Assembly: GCA_964497635.1 (NCBI GenBank)
Contig: CAZCDB010000002.1
Coordinates: 1 to 46,164 of the forward strand
Length of the DNA stretch: 46,164 nucleotides
Source of the DNA: CAMDWQ01 sp964497635
GTDB taxonomy: Bacteria; Omnitrophota; Gorgyraeia; 2-02-FULL-51-18
Direction of reading: 5' to 3'
Notes under the pieces: model-generated
What the model was told of the DNA's origin: nothing
What the model saw: the letters and a program-made list of their open reading frames with translations, nothing else
Database searches by the model: none
Shown here: piece by piece, positions 17,151 through 25,344 of the stretch
Layout: every line of letters starts with the position of its first letter
How positions within the stretch are numbered: the stretch's first letter is position 1
Translations under genes and position numbers: made by a program

Positions 17151-18186
17151 ATCTCGCCACTCGAAGCCGGTAAAAGTTTTAGTGACAGGAGGAGCGGGAT
17201 TTATTGGCTCCTATTTGATCAAAGAATGGCTGAAGGCCGATCCTCGTGTGCATATCGTCAACTTGGATAAGCTGACTTACAGCGGAGATCTCTCTCGGCT
17301 TCAAGAAGTCCAAAAAAATCCACGCTATCAGTTTATCCGAGGGGATGTTTGCGATGCCAAGGCGGTAGATCGGGCGATGGAAGGTTGCCAAGGGGTTTTA
17401 CATTTGGCGGCTGAAACTCACGTGGATCGTTCTCTGCTCGACGCAAAAGCTTTTTTTGATACCAATCTTTATGGCACTTACGTTCTTTTGGAAGCGGCCA
17501 GAAAAAAAGGAGTGGCACGTTTTCTCTATGTCAGCACGGATGAGGTTTATGGGAGTCGTGACCGTGGATTTTTTAAGGAGTGTGACCCCACCTGTCCTTC
17601 CAGTCCTTACTCCGTGGCCAAAACCTCGGGAGATCAACTGGCCCTTTCTTATGTAGGCACACACAATCTGGATGTGGTTGTGACGCGAGGAGCCAATACT
17701 TTTGGTCCTTACCAATACCCGGAGAAAGTGATCCCACTTTTTGTTTCCAACGCCCTTTCGGGGATGAAGCTGCCTTTGTACGGAGATGGGCTTCAGGTAC
17801 GCAACTGGATCCATGTCGCGGATCATTGCAGTGGGATTCTGACAGCTTTCCAAAAAGGGAGGAAGGGGGAGGCTTACAATGTTTCTTCCAAAAATTATCT
17901 GACCAATATAGATCTGACTCGTCGCCTGCTTAAGATTCTTGGGAAGCCTGAATCGATCATTGAGCGGGTGCAAGACCGTCTGGGTCATGACCGGCGTTAT
18001 GCGATTGATCCTTCCAAGCTTCGTGCGTTGGGATGGAAAGAGGCTCATTCGTTTGATGAGGCTCTTGTTTCTACGGTTCGCTGGTATTGTGACCATGAGT
18101 CTTGGTGGCGCAAGATTAAGGAAAAAAGCGCAGAATTTAAAAATTTTTACCGGAAGGCTTATAAGTCTCCCAGCAAAAAAGCATGA
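17128..18186 (+). CDS. rmlB: dTDP-glucose 4,6-dehydratase
   Basis: Extended short-chain dehydrogenase that converts dTDP-glucose to dTDP-4-keto-6-deoxyglucose with bound NAD+. The Rossmann motif VTGGAGFIGS begins about residue 19; STDEVYGS holds the catalytic Thr-Asp-Glu; SPYSVAKTSGDQL holds the YxxxK pair; and RGANTFGPYQYPEKVIPLF and YGDGLQVRNWIHV are typical RmlB blocks. The start may be ATG 17128 or ATG 17140; the first dozen residues are not conserved. It overlaps rmlA by 23 bases and rmlD by four (ATGA), so translation is probably coupled through the operon. Confidence 0.92.
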   Translation: MEKRMPSKSRHSKPVKVLVTGGAGFIGSYLIKEWLKADPRVHIVNLDKLTYSGDLSRLQEVQKNPRYQFIRGDVCDAKAVDRAMEGCQGVLHLAAETHVDRSLLDAKAFFDTNLYGTYVLLEAARKKGVARFLYVSTDEVYGSRDRGFFKECDPTCPSSPYSVAKTSGDQLALSYVGTHNLDVVVTRGANTFGPYQYPEKVIPLFVSNALSGMKLPLYGDGLQVRNWIHVADHCSGILTAFQKGRKGEAYNVSSKNYLTNIDLTRRLLKILGKPESIIERVQDRLGHDRRYAIDPSKLRALGWKEAHSFDEALVSTVRWYCDHESWWRKIKEKSAEFKNFYRKAYKSPSKKA

Positions 18187-19076
18187 AGCCTCGTGTTTTA
18201 GTCACCGGCGCATCAGGGATGTTGGGCCATCTGCTTTGTCAGAAGCTTGCTTTGAGCGGCGAAGTTTTTGGAATTTCAAAATCGGGTCGTGGTCAAACCG
18301 TGGCTTGCGATCTTGCCCACCAGGATCAGATCTTAAAAGTTTTCTCCGAATTTAAGCCGACGCTGGTGATCAATACCGCTGCTTACTCCGATGTGGATGG
18401 CTGTGAGCGCGATCCCCAGTGGGCTTTTGAAGCCAATGCTACAGGGGTGAAACATCTGGCTGACCTTTGCGGCCGTTTTCAGACTCCCTTGGTTCATATC
18501 AGTACAGACTATGTTTTTGACGGGATGAAGGGTCGCCCTTATGTGGAGATGGATCCGGTGGGCCCGGTCAACATTTATGGTTTGAGCAAGCTTCACGGAG
18601 AGTTTTATGCGGCACAGTGTCAGAGTCCCGCAGTCATCCTGAGGACAAGCTGGCTTTTTGGCCCGGGAAATCCCTCCAATTTTGTCAATGCGATCCGTGA
18701 ACGGATGAAAACCAGTGAGGTTGTTTCGGTGCTGGATGATCAAATCGGCGCTCCGATGTATACCGCAGACTTGGTGGCAGTCATTGAGAAAATCATCGGT
18801 TCTTTGGGACGCTTGCCTTCTCATGAGAAATGCCCTATTTTTCATGTGTGCAATTCAGGAAGCACCACTCGCTACGAGATGACTCTAATGATGAAAAAAA
18901 TTCTTAAGCTCGATTCTTTAAAAGTAACCAAGATCGATCCCAAAAGCATCCAGGGCCGCCTGGCGGTTCGGCCTCCTTATGGGGCTATGTCCAACCACAA
19001 GCTTGAGGCATTTTTGGGGGTGGAGCTTCGTCCCTGGGAAAAAAGTCTAGAGGAGTATCTTTTGTGCGCGTCCTGA
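18183..19076 (+). CDS. rmlD: dTDP-4-dehydrorhamnose reductase
   Basis: Last step of dTDP-L-rhamnose synthesis. The NAD(P) loop VTGASGMLGH, INTAAYSDVDGCERD, HISTDYVFDG, the YxxxK pair in IYGLSKLHGE, and TSWLFGPGNPSNFV are the usual RmlD blocks. 297 residues is normal for the family. Its start forms ATGA with the rmlB stop, and it overlaps the next gene by 13 bases. The 3,5-epimerase that supplies its substrate (rmlC) is not here but 8 kb downstream behind the sugar-phosphate genes. Confidence 0.92.
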   Translation: MKPRVLVTGASGMLGHLLCQKLALSGEVFGISKSGRGQTVACDLAHQDQILKVFSEFKPTLVINTAAYSDVDGCERDPQWAFEANATGVKHLADLCGRFQTPLVHISTDYVFDGMKGRPYVEMDPVGPVNIYGLSKLHGEFYAAQCQSPAVILRTSWLFGPGNPSNFVNAIRERMKTSEVVSVLDDQIGAPMYTADLVAVIEKIIGSLGRLPSHEKCPIFHVCNSGSTTRYEMTLMMKKILKLDSLKVTKIDPKSIQGRLAVRPPYGAMSNHKLEAFLGVELRPWEKSLEEYLLCAS

Positions 19077-20014
19077 TTACAGGCATCACCGGATTTGTTG
19101 GGGGACATCTAGCCCATTTTTTATCCACCAAAAAAGGACTCCAGATTTACGGGTTATCTCGCCGACATTCGGATCCCAAGAAAAAAATTTATTCCTGTGA
19201 CATTCGTGATGGGAAAAAAGTAGAGGCTCTTGTGCGACGTATTAAGCCCGAGCAGATTTACCATCTGGCGGCTGTTTCGTCGCCGTCGTTTTCGTGGGAG
19301 AACCCAAAAGAAACTTTTGAAAATAATCTGATCGGGACTTTAAATCTGCTGGAGGCTGTCCGCCGGTCTAAAATTTCTACCCAAATTCATATCGCCGGTT
19401 CCGCGTACGAGTATGGTATTCCCAAGAAGGCGGTGGCTTCTATCGACGAAACAATGCCTTTGGAGCCTTTAAGCCCTTACGCGGTATCCAAGGTGGCTCA
19501 GGATCATTTGGCTTGCCAGTATTTTCATCATTACGGACTTTCCTTGGTGCGGACCCGGGCGTTTAATCATATCGGTCCGGGGCAGAGTGCTCAGTTTGTG
19601 ACGGCTAGCTTTGCTCGTCAGATTGCACGGATTGAGCAGGGGCTGCAAGAGCCTCTGCTGCGGGTGGGAAATCTTGACGGAGTAAGGGATTATACGGATG
19701 TTCGCGACGTGGTGCGGGCTTACCATCTGGCGCTTGAGAAGGGAAAGCGCGGCGAGGTGTATAACATCGCCTCCAATCAAGGGCACACGATCCGACAGAT
19801 TTTGGATATTTTTAAAGCGCTAAGCCCTGTTAAGATTCGAGTTCAACAAGATCCGGCGCTTTTAAGACGACACGACTTCCCCAGACTTGTCGGGAATTCC
19901 AAAAAATTTAATTTACAGACGGGTTGGCGTCCAAAAATAGCCCTTGAAAAGTCCTTGGAAGATATTCTTCATTATTGGCGGGGACAGGTAAAACTAAAAA
20001 AAGGCAAGGCATGA
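19064..20014 (+). CDS. GDP-4-keto-6-deoxymannose reductase-like NAD-dependent epimerase/dehydratase
   Basis: Extended SDR enzyme: GITGFVGGHL nucleotide loop, HIAGSAYEYG, YxxxK pair in SPYAVSKVAQDHL, then RTRAFNHIGPGQSAQFVTAS and VRDYTDVRDVVRAYHLAL. The last two blocks are characteristic of Rmd (GDP-4-keto-6-deoxy-D-mannose reductase, making GDP-D-rhamnose) and relatives. No GDP-mannose 4,6-dehydratase (gmd) is in the window, so the true substrate may be another nucleotide sugar. The GTG start at 19064 is backed by AGGAG eight bases upstream. It ends in an ATGA overlap with the next gene. Confidence 0.75.
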   Translation: MRVLITGITGFVGGHLAHFLSTKKGLQIYGLSRRHSDPKKKIYSCDIRDGKKVEALVRRIKPEQIYHLAAVSSPSFSWENPKETFENNLIGTLNLLEAVRRSKISTQIHIAGSAYEYGIPKKAVASIDETMPLEPLSPYAVSKVAQDHLACQYFHHYGLSLVRTRAFNHIGPGQSAQFVTASFARQIARIEQGLQEPLLRVGNLDGVRDYTDVRDVVRAYHLALEKGKRGEVYNIASNQGHTIRQILDIFKALSPVKIRVQQDPALLRRHDFPRLVGNSKKFNLQTGWRPKIALEKSLEDILHYWRGQVKLKKGKA

Positions 20015-20961
20015 AAAAGCAGAAAAGGATCGTGATCGCGGGTGGGGCTGGGTTTATCGGCTCTCATTTGTGCGAACATTTTTTAAACGGAGGACACAAG
20101 GTTGTCGTCATCGACAATCTTTTAACGGGAAGCCAAAAAAATATCCAACCTTTTCTTAAAAATAAAAATTTTTTATGGATGAGAAAAGATATCACTCGCC
20201 ATTTTCGTTTATCGGGACGGGTGGAGGCTGTGCTTAACTTCGCGTCTCCGGCAAGCCCTCCAGATTATTTGAAATATCCTCTCCAGACTTTGGAGGTCGG
20301 GTCGCTTGGGACGCAACAGCTGTTAGGGTTGGCGCGTCAAAAAAAAGCTGTGTTTTTGCAGGCTTCCACGAGTGAAGTGTACGGGGACCCCGAGGTGAGT
20401 CCTCAGGTCGAAAGTTATTGGGGGAAAGTAAATCCTGTTGGGCCTCGGAGCGTCTACGATGAGGCCAAGCGATTTTCGGAGGCACTGACGATGGCTTATC
20501 ATCGTCAGTATCGTGTGGACACCCGGATCATTCGTATTTTCAACACGTATGGCCAGCGCATGCGTCTTGAGGATGGTCGCGTGATCCCCAACTTTATTTC
20601 TCAAGCTCTTAAAGGGAAGCCCTTGACGGTTTATGGTCGCGGAGACCAAACCAGAAGTTACTGCTATGTGGATGATCTGGTGCGTGGAATTGAAGGGGTT
20701 TTGTCGTCCTCTTACCATTTACCGATTAATCTTGGAAATCCAAACGAGATGTCAGTGCTCAGCCTTGGAAAGTTGATTTTGGAAAAGACGGGCTCTAAGA
20801 GCAAAATTGTTTATCGTCCGCTGCCAACCGATGATCCGAAGCAGCGCTGTCCAGACATCACGTTGGCAAAAAAGTTGTTGGATTGGGAACCCACAGTGGC
20901 CCTAGAAAAAGGACTAGAGCGGACAATAGAATATTTTAGAGAACAACTATTAAAAAAATAG
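20011..20961 (+). CDS. uxs: UDP-glucuronate decarboxylase (UDP-xylose synthase)
   Basis: Decarboxylates UDP-glucuronate, the product of Ugd, to UDP-xylose. The signature blocks are nearly all present: IAGGAGFIGSHLCEHFL, FASPASPPDYLKYP, ASTSEVYGDPEVSPQ, ESYWGKVNPVGPRSVYDEAK with the YxxxK pair, FNTYGQRM, and YGRGDQTRSYCYVDDLV. ATG 20011 gives 316 residues, the usual length of the short bacterial form, follows AAGGCAAGG, and overlaps the previous stop as ATGA; the longer frame from 19975 is rejected. One of the most confident assignments in the sugar operon. Confidence 0.93.
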   Translation: MKKQKRIVIAGGAGFIGSHLCEHFLNGGHKVVVIDNLLTGSQKNIQPFLKNKNFLWMRKDITRHFRLSGRVEAVLNFASPASPPDYLKYPLQTLEVGSLGTQQLLGLARQKKAVFLQASTSEVYGDPEVSPQVESYWGKVNPVGPRSVYDEAKRFSEALTMAYHRQYRVDTRIIRIFNTYGQRMRLEDGRVIPNFISQALKGKPLTVYGRGDQTRSYCYVDDLVRGIEGVLSSSYHLPINLGNPNEMSVLSLGKLILEKTGSKSKIVYRPLPTDDPKQRCPDITLAKKLLDWEPTVALEKGLERTIEYFREQLLKK

Positions 20962-20971
20962 AAAATTGAAA

Positions 20972-21718
20972 ATGGAAAATTTATCCATCCTCCACCCCCC
21001 ATCAACCATCCTTCTTTCCGTTGTCGTGCCTGCTTTCAATGAAGAAAGAATGATTGCTGAAACCTTGCGGCGGCTGGAAGCTTACCGTCAAATCAAAGGT
21101 CAAGAATGGGAAATTCTGGTGGTCAATGACGGGTCGCGTGACCGCACCGCTTCAATTGTGCAGGAAATTATCGACGGTGGAAAAGCTTCCGGGATTCGCC
21201 TGATCTCTTTTGAGAAAAATCGGGGCAAGGGTGCGGCGGTTCGCGAGGGAATCTTGGCCTCCCGAGGAAAGTTTGTCTTGCTTACGGATGCGGATCTTTC
21301 CTCGCCCATTAAAGAAGTCGAGCGACTCCTAAAAGCCCTCGAGGGTCCGGCGGAGGTGGCGATTGGGTCCCGGGCTTTGCGCGAAGCCGGTTGTGATGTC
21401 CAGCAGACGCTCAAGCGCAGGATTTCCGGAAGAATCTTTAATGGGTTGGTCCAAGCCTGTGTGCTTCCCGGATTTTATGACACTCAGTGCGGTTTTAAAT
21501 GCTTCAAACGCCAAGCTGCCCTCGATATATTCTCCGCGCAAAAGTTGGATGGTTTTAGCTTTGATGTCGAAGCGCTGTATCTGGCCCGTAAAAAAGGCTA
21601 CCAGATAAAAGAAGTGCCAGTGATGTGGCGCCAAGGCGAGAGCAGTACCGTCAGTCTTTTCCGTGATTCTTGGCGCATGGCCAAAGACCTGCTAACGATT
21701 AAAAAACTCCACGGATAA
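20972..21718 (+). CDS. Family 2 glycosyltransferase (ALG5-like)
   Basis: GT-A fold transferase of the dolichyl/polyprenyl-phosphate glucosyltransferase type. Visible are VVVPAFNEERMIAETL, EILVVNDGSRDRT, KNRGKGAAVREGI, LLTDADLSSPIKEV (the DxD-like metal site), YDTQCGFKCFKR and FDVEALYLARKKG, in ALG5-like order. It lacks the C-terminal membrane segments seen in DPM1/GtrB relatives. It probably loads a sugar onto a lipid phosphate carrier. ATG 20972 is chosen over TTG 20966; neither has a ribosome site, and the start lies in a low-complexity run (GAAAATTGAAAATGGAAAAT). It ends the nucleotide-sugar operon. Confidence 0.82.
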   Translation: MENLSILHPPSTILLSVVVPAFNEERMIAETLRRLEAYRQIKGQEWEILVVNDGSRDRTASIVQEIIDGGKASGIRLISFEKNRGKGAAVREGILASRGKFVLLTDADLSSPIKEVERLLKALEGPAEVAIGSRALREAGCDVQQTLKRRISGRIFNGLVQACVLPGFYDTQCGFKCFKRQAALDIFSAQKLDGFSFDVEALYLARKKGYQIKEVPVMWRQGESSTVSLFRDSWRMAKDLLTIKKLHG

Positions 21719-21723
21719 ATTCA

Positions 21724-22395
21724 ATGAGCAGAGTATTTTTTCTTCTTTCTTTATTTACTTTATTATTTCAAGGGAATGGATTTTCGGACGTCGACGCAGC
21801 TCAAAGGTCGATGACGATTCTTGCGATGGGTGACTCAACCACGGCGGGTACGCCGGGGTTTCTGTCAGGGGCGGAAGCGCCACCGGAGGGGGAAGGGGAT
21901 ATCGAAAGTCAGTATGCTTTTTGGATGATGAAAAAGCACCCCGAGTGGCGTGTGATCAATCGCGGGATCAATGGACAGCGGTCCGATGAGATGTTGGAAA
22001 GATTTGAGGCAGAGCTTGATGCTTTCAGGCCGGAGAGGGTGATTCTTTTGGCAGGGGTTAATGATCTGTATCAGGGAAAGTCCCCCGAGAGTGTGAAGGC
22101 TAATCTGACAAGAATGTGTGAGATTTCAAAACAGAGAAACATCAAAATAGTGTTGTGCACGATTCTGCCTTACAATTTGGCGACGCCGACAATTCAGGAG
22201 CGGATCAAAGACGTCAATCAATGGATTAGGGGTTACAGCCAGAAGCAAGGCTTCATTTTTTGCGATACCTTCCAAGTGCTGGATGATCCATCGAATCCTT
22301 TTCATTTACAGGACACCCCAGATCAATTACACCCTTCTGTGGATGGTTACAGGAAAATGGGTGAGGCGATTGCAAGCGCGATTGAGAGAGGCTAA
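21724..22395 (+). CDS. Secreted SGNH/GDSL hydrolase
   Basis: A signal peptide (residues ~1-26, ending DVDAA) precedes an SGNH esterase fold: block I MGDSTTAG with the nucleophile Ser, block II INRGINGQRS with Gly, block III LLAGVNDLY with Asn, and block V DQLHPSVDGY with the Asp and His of the triad. All four consensus blocks are intact, so it should be an active esterase or deacetylase. In this polysaccharide setting removal of acetyl groups from glycans is likely but unproven. It starts five bases after the glycosyltransferase stop and ends six bases before the YyaL gene, so it is part of the same run. Confidence 0.85.
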   Translation: MSRVFFLLSLFTLLFQGNGFSDVDAAQRSMTILAMGDSTTAGTPGFLSGAEAPPEGEGDIESQYAFWMMKKHPEWRVINRGINGQRSDEMLERFEAELDAFRPERVILLAGVNDLYQGKSPESVKANLTRMCEISKQRNIKIVLCTILPYNLATPTIQERIKDVNQWIRGYSQKQGFIFCDTFQVLDDPSNPFHLQDTPDQLHPSVDGYRKMGEAIASAIERG

Positions 22396-22401
22396 TCGGT
22401 T

Positions 22402-24261
22402 ATGTCCAATCGGCTTGCCCGAGAGAAAAGCCCCTATCTTTTACAACACGCTCACAATCCAGTGGACTGGTATCCCTGGTCGGAGGAAGCCTTTGCCAAA
22501 GCTGCCGGGGAAAACAAACCCATTTTTCTTTCCATCGGGTATTCGACCTGCCACTGGTGTCATGTGATGGAGAGAGAATCTTTTGAAGATGTGGCGGTTG
22601 CTGAAATTTTGAATCAAAATTTTATTTCCATCAAAGTCGATCGCGAAGAGCGTCCGGATATTGACGGGGTTTATATGAATTATGTCATGAGCGCCACGGG
22701 AAGCGGTGGATGGCCGATGAGTGTTTTTTTGACACCAGATAAAAAACCTTTTTATGGGGGCACGTATTTTCCTCCTGAAGATCGCTACGGAAGACCTGGA
22801 TTTAAGACCCTTCTTTTATCCATCAGTGAAGCCTGGCATACCCGTAAGGAGGACATCCTTCGGTCCGCGGATTCGGCAGTGGCTTATCTCAATCAAGTCC
22901 CGATACCCGCGAAGAACACTTCAACACTCAACGCCAAAATTTTTGACAAAGCTTTTCAAGCTTTTGACTCCTCGTATGACGACCAACTCGGGGGTTTTGG
23001 CCAAGCGCCCAAATTTCCCCGCAGTCACGCACTCTCCTTTCTTTTGCGTTATTCAAAACGTACGGGATCTACCAGGGCCTTGGAGATGGCGTGCGAGACT
23101 TTGGATGCGATGAAGGACGGTGGGATTTATGACCAGTTGGGTGGAGGGTTTCACCGCTACTCGACGGATAATTTTTGGCGGATTCCCCATTTTGAAAAAA
23201 TGCTCTACGATCAGGCGCTTCTGGTGAAGACTTATTTGGAGGTTTTTGAGGTCACAGGAGAGCCCGAATACGCACGGATTGCGCGGGAAACCTTGGATTA
23301 TGTTTTGCGAGAGATGACGGATCCTCAGGGTGGTTTTTACTCGGCGGAGGATGCAGACAGCCAGGATTTAGAAAACCCTCAAGAGAAAAAAGAGGGCGCC
23401 TTTTTTCTTTGGAAGAAGGAAGAGATTGAGGCTCTTTTAGAGCCGGAGGCGGCGAAGGCTTTTGTTTCTTTTTATGGGATCCAGGACTTGGGAAACGCGA
23501 TTTCGGATCCTCACCGGGAGTTTCAGGGAAAAAATGTTTTGTATCGCGCTCAACGTCTTGAGGGAGCAGGCTTATTTCAGCATTCCCGCAAGCTTCTTTT
23601 GGAGGCTCGCTCCAAACGCCCCCGGCCTTATCGGGATGACAAAATTTTATCCGATTGGAATGGACTCATGATCGAAAGTTTTGCTTTGGCTTCGCAGGTT
23701 TTGGGAGAGAAAAAGTATGCCGAGGCAGCTATCCGTGCCGCCGAATTTATTTTTCATAATTTAAAAGAGGGGGAGGGCCGCTTGCTTCACCGGTACCGAG
23801 AGGGTGAGGCCGGGATCCAGGGCAATCTCAATGATTATGCTTTTATGGCCAGCGCTTATTTGGCAATTTATCGGATGAATTCTCAAACGCCGTGGCTTCA
23901 AAGAGCGCGCGGTCTGGCTGAGCAAATGGAGGCGCTTTTTTGGGACTCAAAGCAGGGGGGATTTTATCTGACGGCGCATGATGCAGAGACGTTGATTACT
24001 AGACCCAAAGAAGTGTATGATGGTGCCGTTCCATCCGCCAACTCCGTGGCGGCGCTGGTTTTTTTAAGATTAGGTTCGGTGACGGGGGAGCTCCGCTGGG
24101 CTTCAAAAGCTCATGAAATCCTGGCGGTTTTTGGAAGTCAGCTTCAGAACTCCCCAGAAAATTTTACGCAAATGCTTGTGGCCTTGGATGAGGCGATGGG
24201 CTCAAACCAGGTTTGTAACGATCAAACGTGTCCTATACCCGGAAAACAGGAGAAAGAATGA
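22402..24261 (+). CDS. YyaL/spermatogenesis-associated-20-type protein with thioredoxin-like domain
   Basis: Residues 1-170 are the DUF255/thioredoxin-like domain: RLAREKSPYLLQHAHNPVDW, CHWC at 50-53, VDREERPDIDGVYM, and GGWPMSVFLTPD. The rest is an (alpha/alpha)6-barrel related to N-acylglucosamine epimerases (GGFYSAEDADSQDLE, DDKILSDWNGLMIE, EVYDGAVPSANSV). 619 residues is slightly short for the family. The biochemical function is not established; a redox-linked carbohydrate role is often guessed. Its stop overlaps the transaldolase start as ATGA. Confidence 0.88.
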   Translation: MSNRLAREKSPYLLQHAHNPVDWYPWSEEAFAKAAGENKPIFLSIGYSTCHWCHVMERESFEDVAVAEILNQNFISIKVDREERPDIDGVYMNYVMSATGSGGWPMSVFLTPDKKPFYGGTYFPPEDRYGRPGFKTLLLSISEAWHTRKEDILRSADSAVAYLNQVPIPAKNTSTLNAKIFDKAFQAFDSSYDDQLGGFGQAPKFPRSHALSFLLRYSKRTGSTRALEMACETLDAMKDGGIYDQLGGGFHRYSTDNFWRIPHFEKMLYDQALLVKTYLEVFEVTGEPEYARIARETLDYVLREMTDPQGGFYSAEDADSQDLENPQEKKEGAFFLWKKEEIEALLEPEAAKAFVSFYGIQDLGNAISDPHREFQGKNVLYRAQRLEGAGLFQHSRKLLLEARSKRPRPYRDDKILSDWNGLMIESFALASQVLGEKKYAEAAIRAAEFIFHNLKEGEGRLLHRYREGEAGIQGNLNDYAFMASAYLAIYRMNSQTPWLQRARGLAEQMEALFWDSKQGGFYLTAHDAETLITRPKEVYDGAVPSANSVAALVFLRLGSVTGELRWASKAHEILAVFGSQLQNSPENFTQMLVALDEAMGSNQVCNDQTCPIPGKQEKE

Positions 24262-25343
24262 GTCTTGAAATGACAGCAGAGAATTCAGTACGTCAGGCGC
24301 TTAAAATAGGACAAAGTTTTTGGTACGATGGACTGATCTCAATTCCGGAATTTGAACGGATGATTGAAGAGGATGGTCTTCGGGGAGCCACAACCAATCC
24401 CGCGATTTTTGAAAAAGCACTGGCCGGCCAAGAGTATGATGCCAAAATTGCCGAGCTTTCCAAGACTCAAAACGACGGTGAAATCTTTAAGTCTTTGGCG
24501 GTTCAAGCGGTTCGTGAGGTGGCGCAGGTATTTTTGCCTGTTTACCAGGAAACCCGAGGCCGTGACGGCTATGTGTCGCTGGAAGTCAGCCCTTTGCTGG
24601 CCTATGACACGGACGCGACGATTCGCGAAGCACGTGAGCTTTGGCGTCTGGTCAATCAACCCAATGTGATGATCAAAATCCCGGCCACTCGTGAGGGCCT
24701 TCCGGCGATTGAAGCAGTTTTGGCGGATGGCATTAACGTCAATGTCACCTTGATTTTTTCAGTCGAGCGTTACCGGGAAGTCATGGACGCCTATATTCGC
24801 GGTCTTGAAAAAAGGGCGGGTCTTGGTTTTCCTATCGAAAATATCTCTTCGGTGGCGAGTTTTTTTGTCAGTCGCGTGGATACGGCGGTGGATGCGCTCT
24901 TGGCAAAAGATCCGCAGAACCAAGCGCTTCTAGGAAAAGCGGCGATTGCCAACTCCAAAGCAGCCTATGAAGAATTTAAAAAAGTATTCAGCGGCGCCCG
25001 TTTTCAAAAACTTCAGTCCAAAGGAGCTCTCTTGCAACGACCTCTTTGGGCCAGCACCGGGACTAAAAATCCAAATTACCGTGATGTGGTGTATGTGGAG
25101 ACTTTGATGGGCCCTGATACGGTCAACACCATGCCTCCACCCACGCTGCAAGCTTTTAAGGATCATGGAGTTTCTGCTTCAACGCTTGAGCAAGACATGG
25201 ATCAAGCGCATCAAGTGCTTGAGAGACTGAAGTCCTTGGGGATTTCTCTCAATCAAATCACTCAGGATCTTGAAAAGGCGGGAGTGGAACTTTTTTGTGA
25301 CGCGTATCGTAAAATCATTCAAAGAATCGGAGCGAAAAAATAA
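24258..25343 (+). CDS. tal: Transaldolase
   Basis: Transfers a dihydroxyacetone unit between sugar phosphates in the pentose phosphate pathway. Visible are the N-terminal WYDGLI and GATTNPAIFEKA blocks, LEVSPLLAYDTDATI, the Schiff-base lysine in NVMIKIPATREG, and FFVSRVDTAVDALL. ATG 24258 follows CAGGAG and overlaps the YyaL stop; the upstream frame from 24228 is not needed. It belongs to the long transaldolase group that in some bacteria is fused to phosphoglucose isomerase. Here the isomerase is a separate gene starting one base after its stop. Confidence 0.93.
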   Translation: MSLEMTAENSVRQALKIGQSFWYDGLISIPEFERMIEEDGLRGATTNPAIFEKALAGQEYDAKIAELSKTQNDGEIFKSLAVQAVREVAQVFLPVYQETRGRDGYVSLEVSPLLAYDTDATIREARELWRLVNQPNVMIKIPATREGLPAIEAVLADGINVNVTLIFSVERYREVMDAYIRGLEKRAGLGFPIENISSVASFFVSRVDTAVDALLAKDPQNQALLGKAAIANSKAAYEEFKKVFSGARFQKLQSKGALLQRPLWASTGTKNPNYRDVVYVETLMGPDTVNTMPPPTLQAFKDHGVSASTLEQDMDQAHQVLERLKSLGISLNQITQDLEKAGVELFCDAYRKIIQRIGAKK

Positions 25344-25344
25344 A

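Noticed and set aside
20962..21000. Low-complexity GAAAATTGAAAATGGAAAATT run as a functional repeat
   Set aside because: Only about three imperfect units; it just makes the glycosyltransferase start uncertain.
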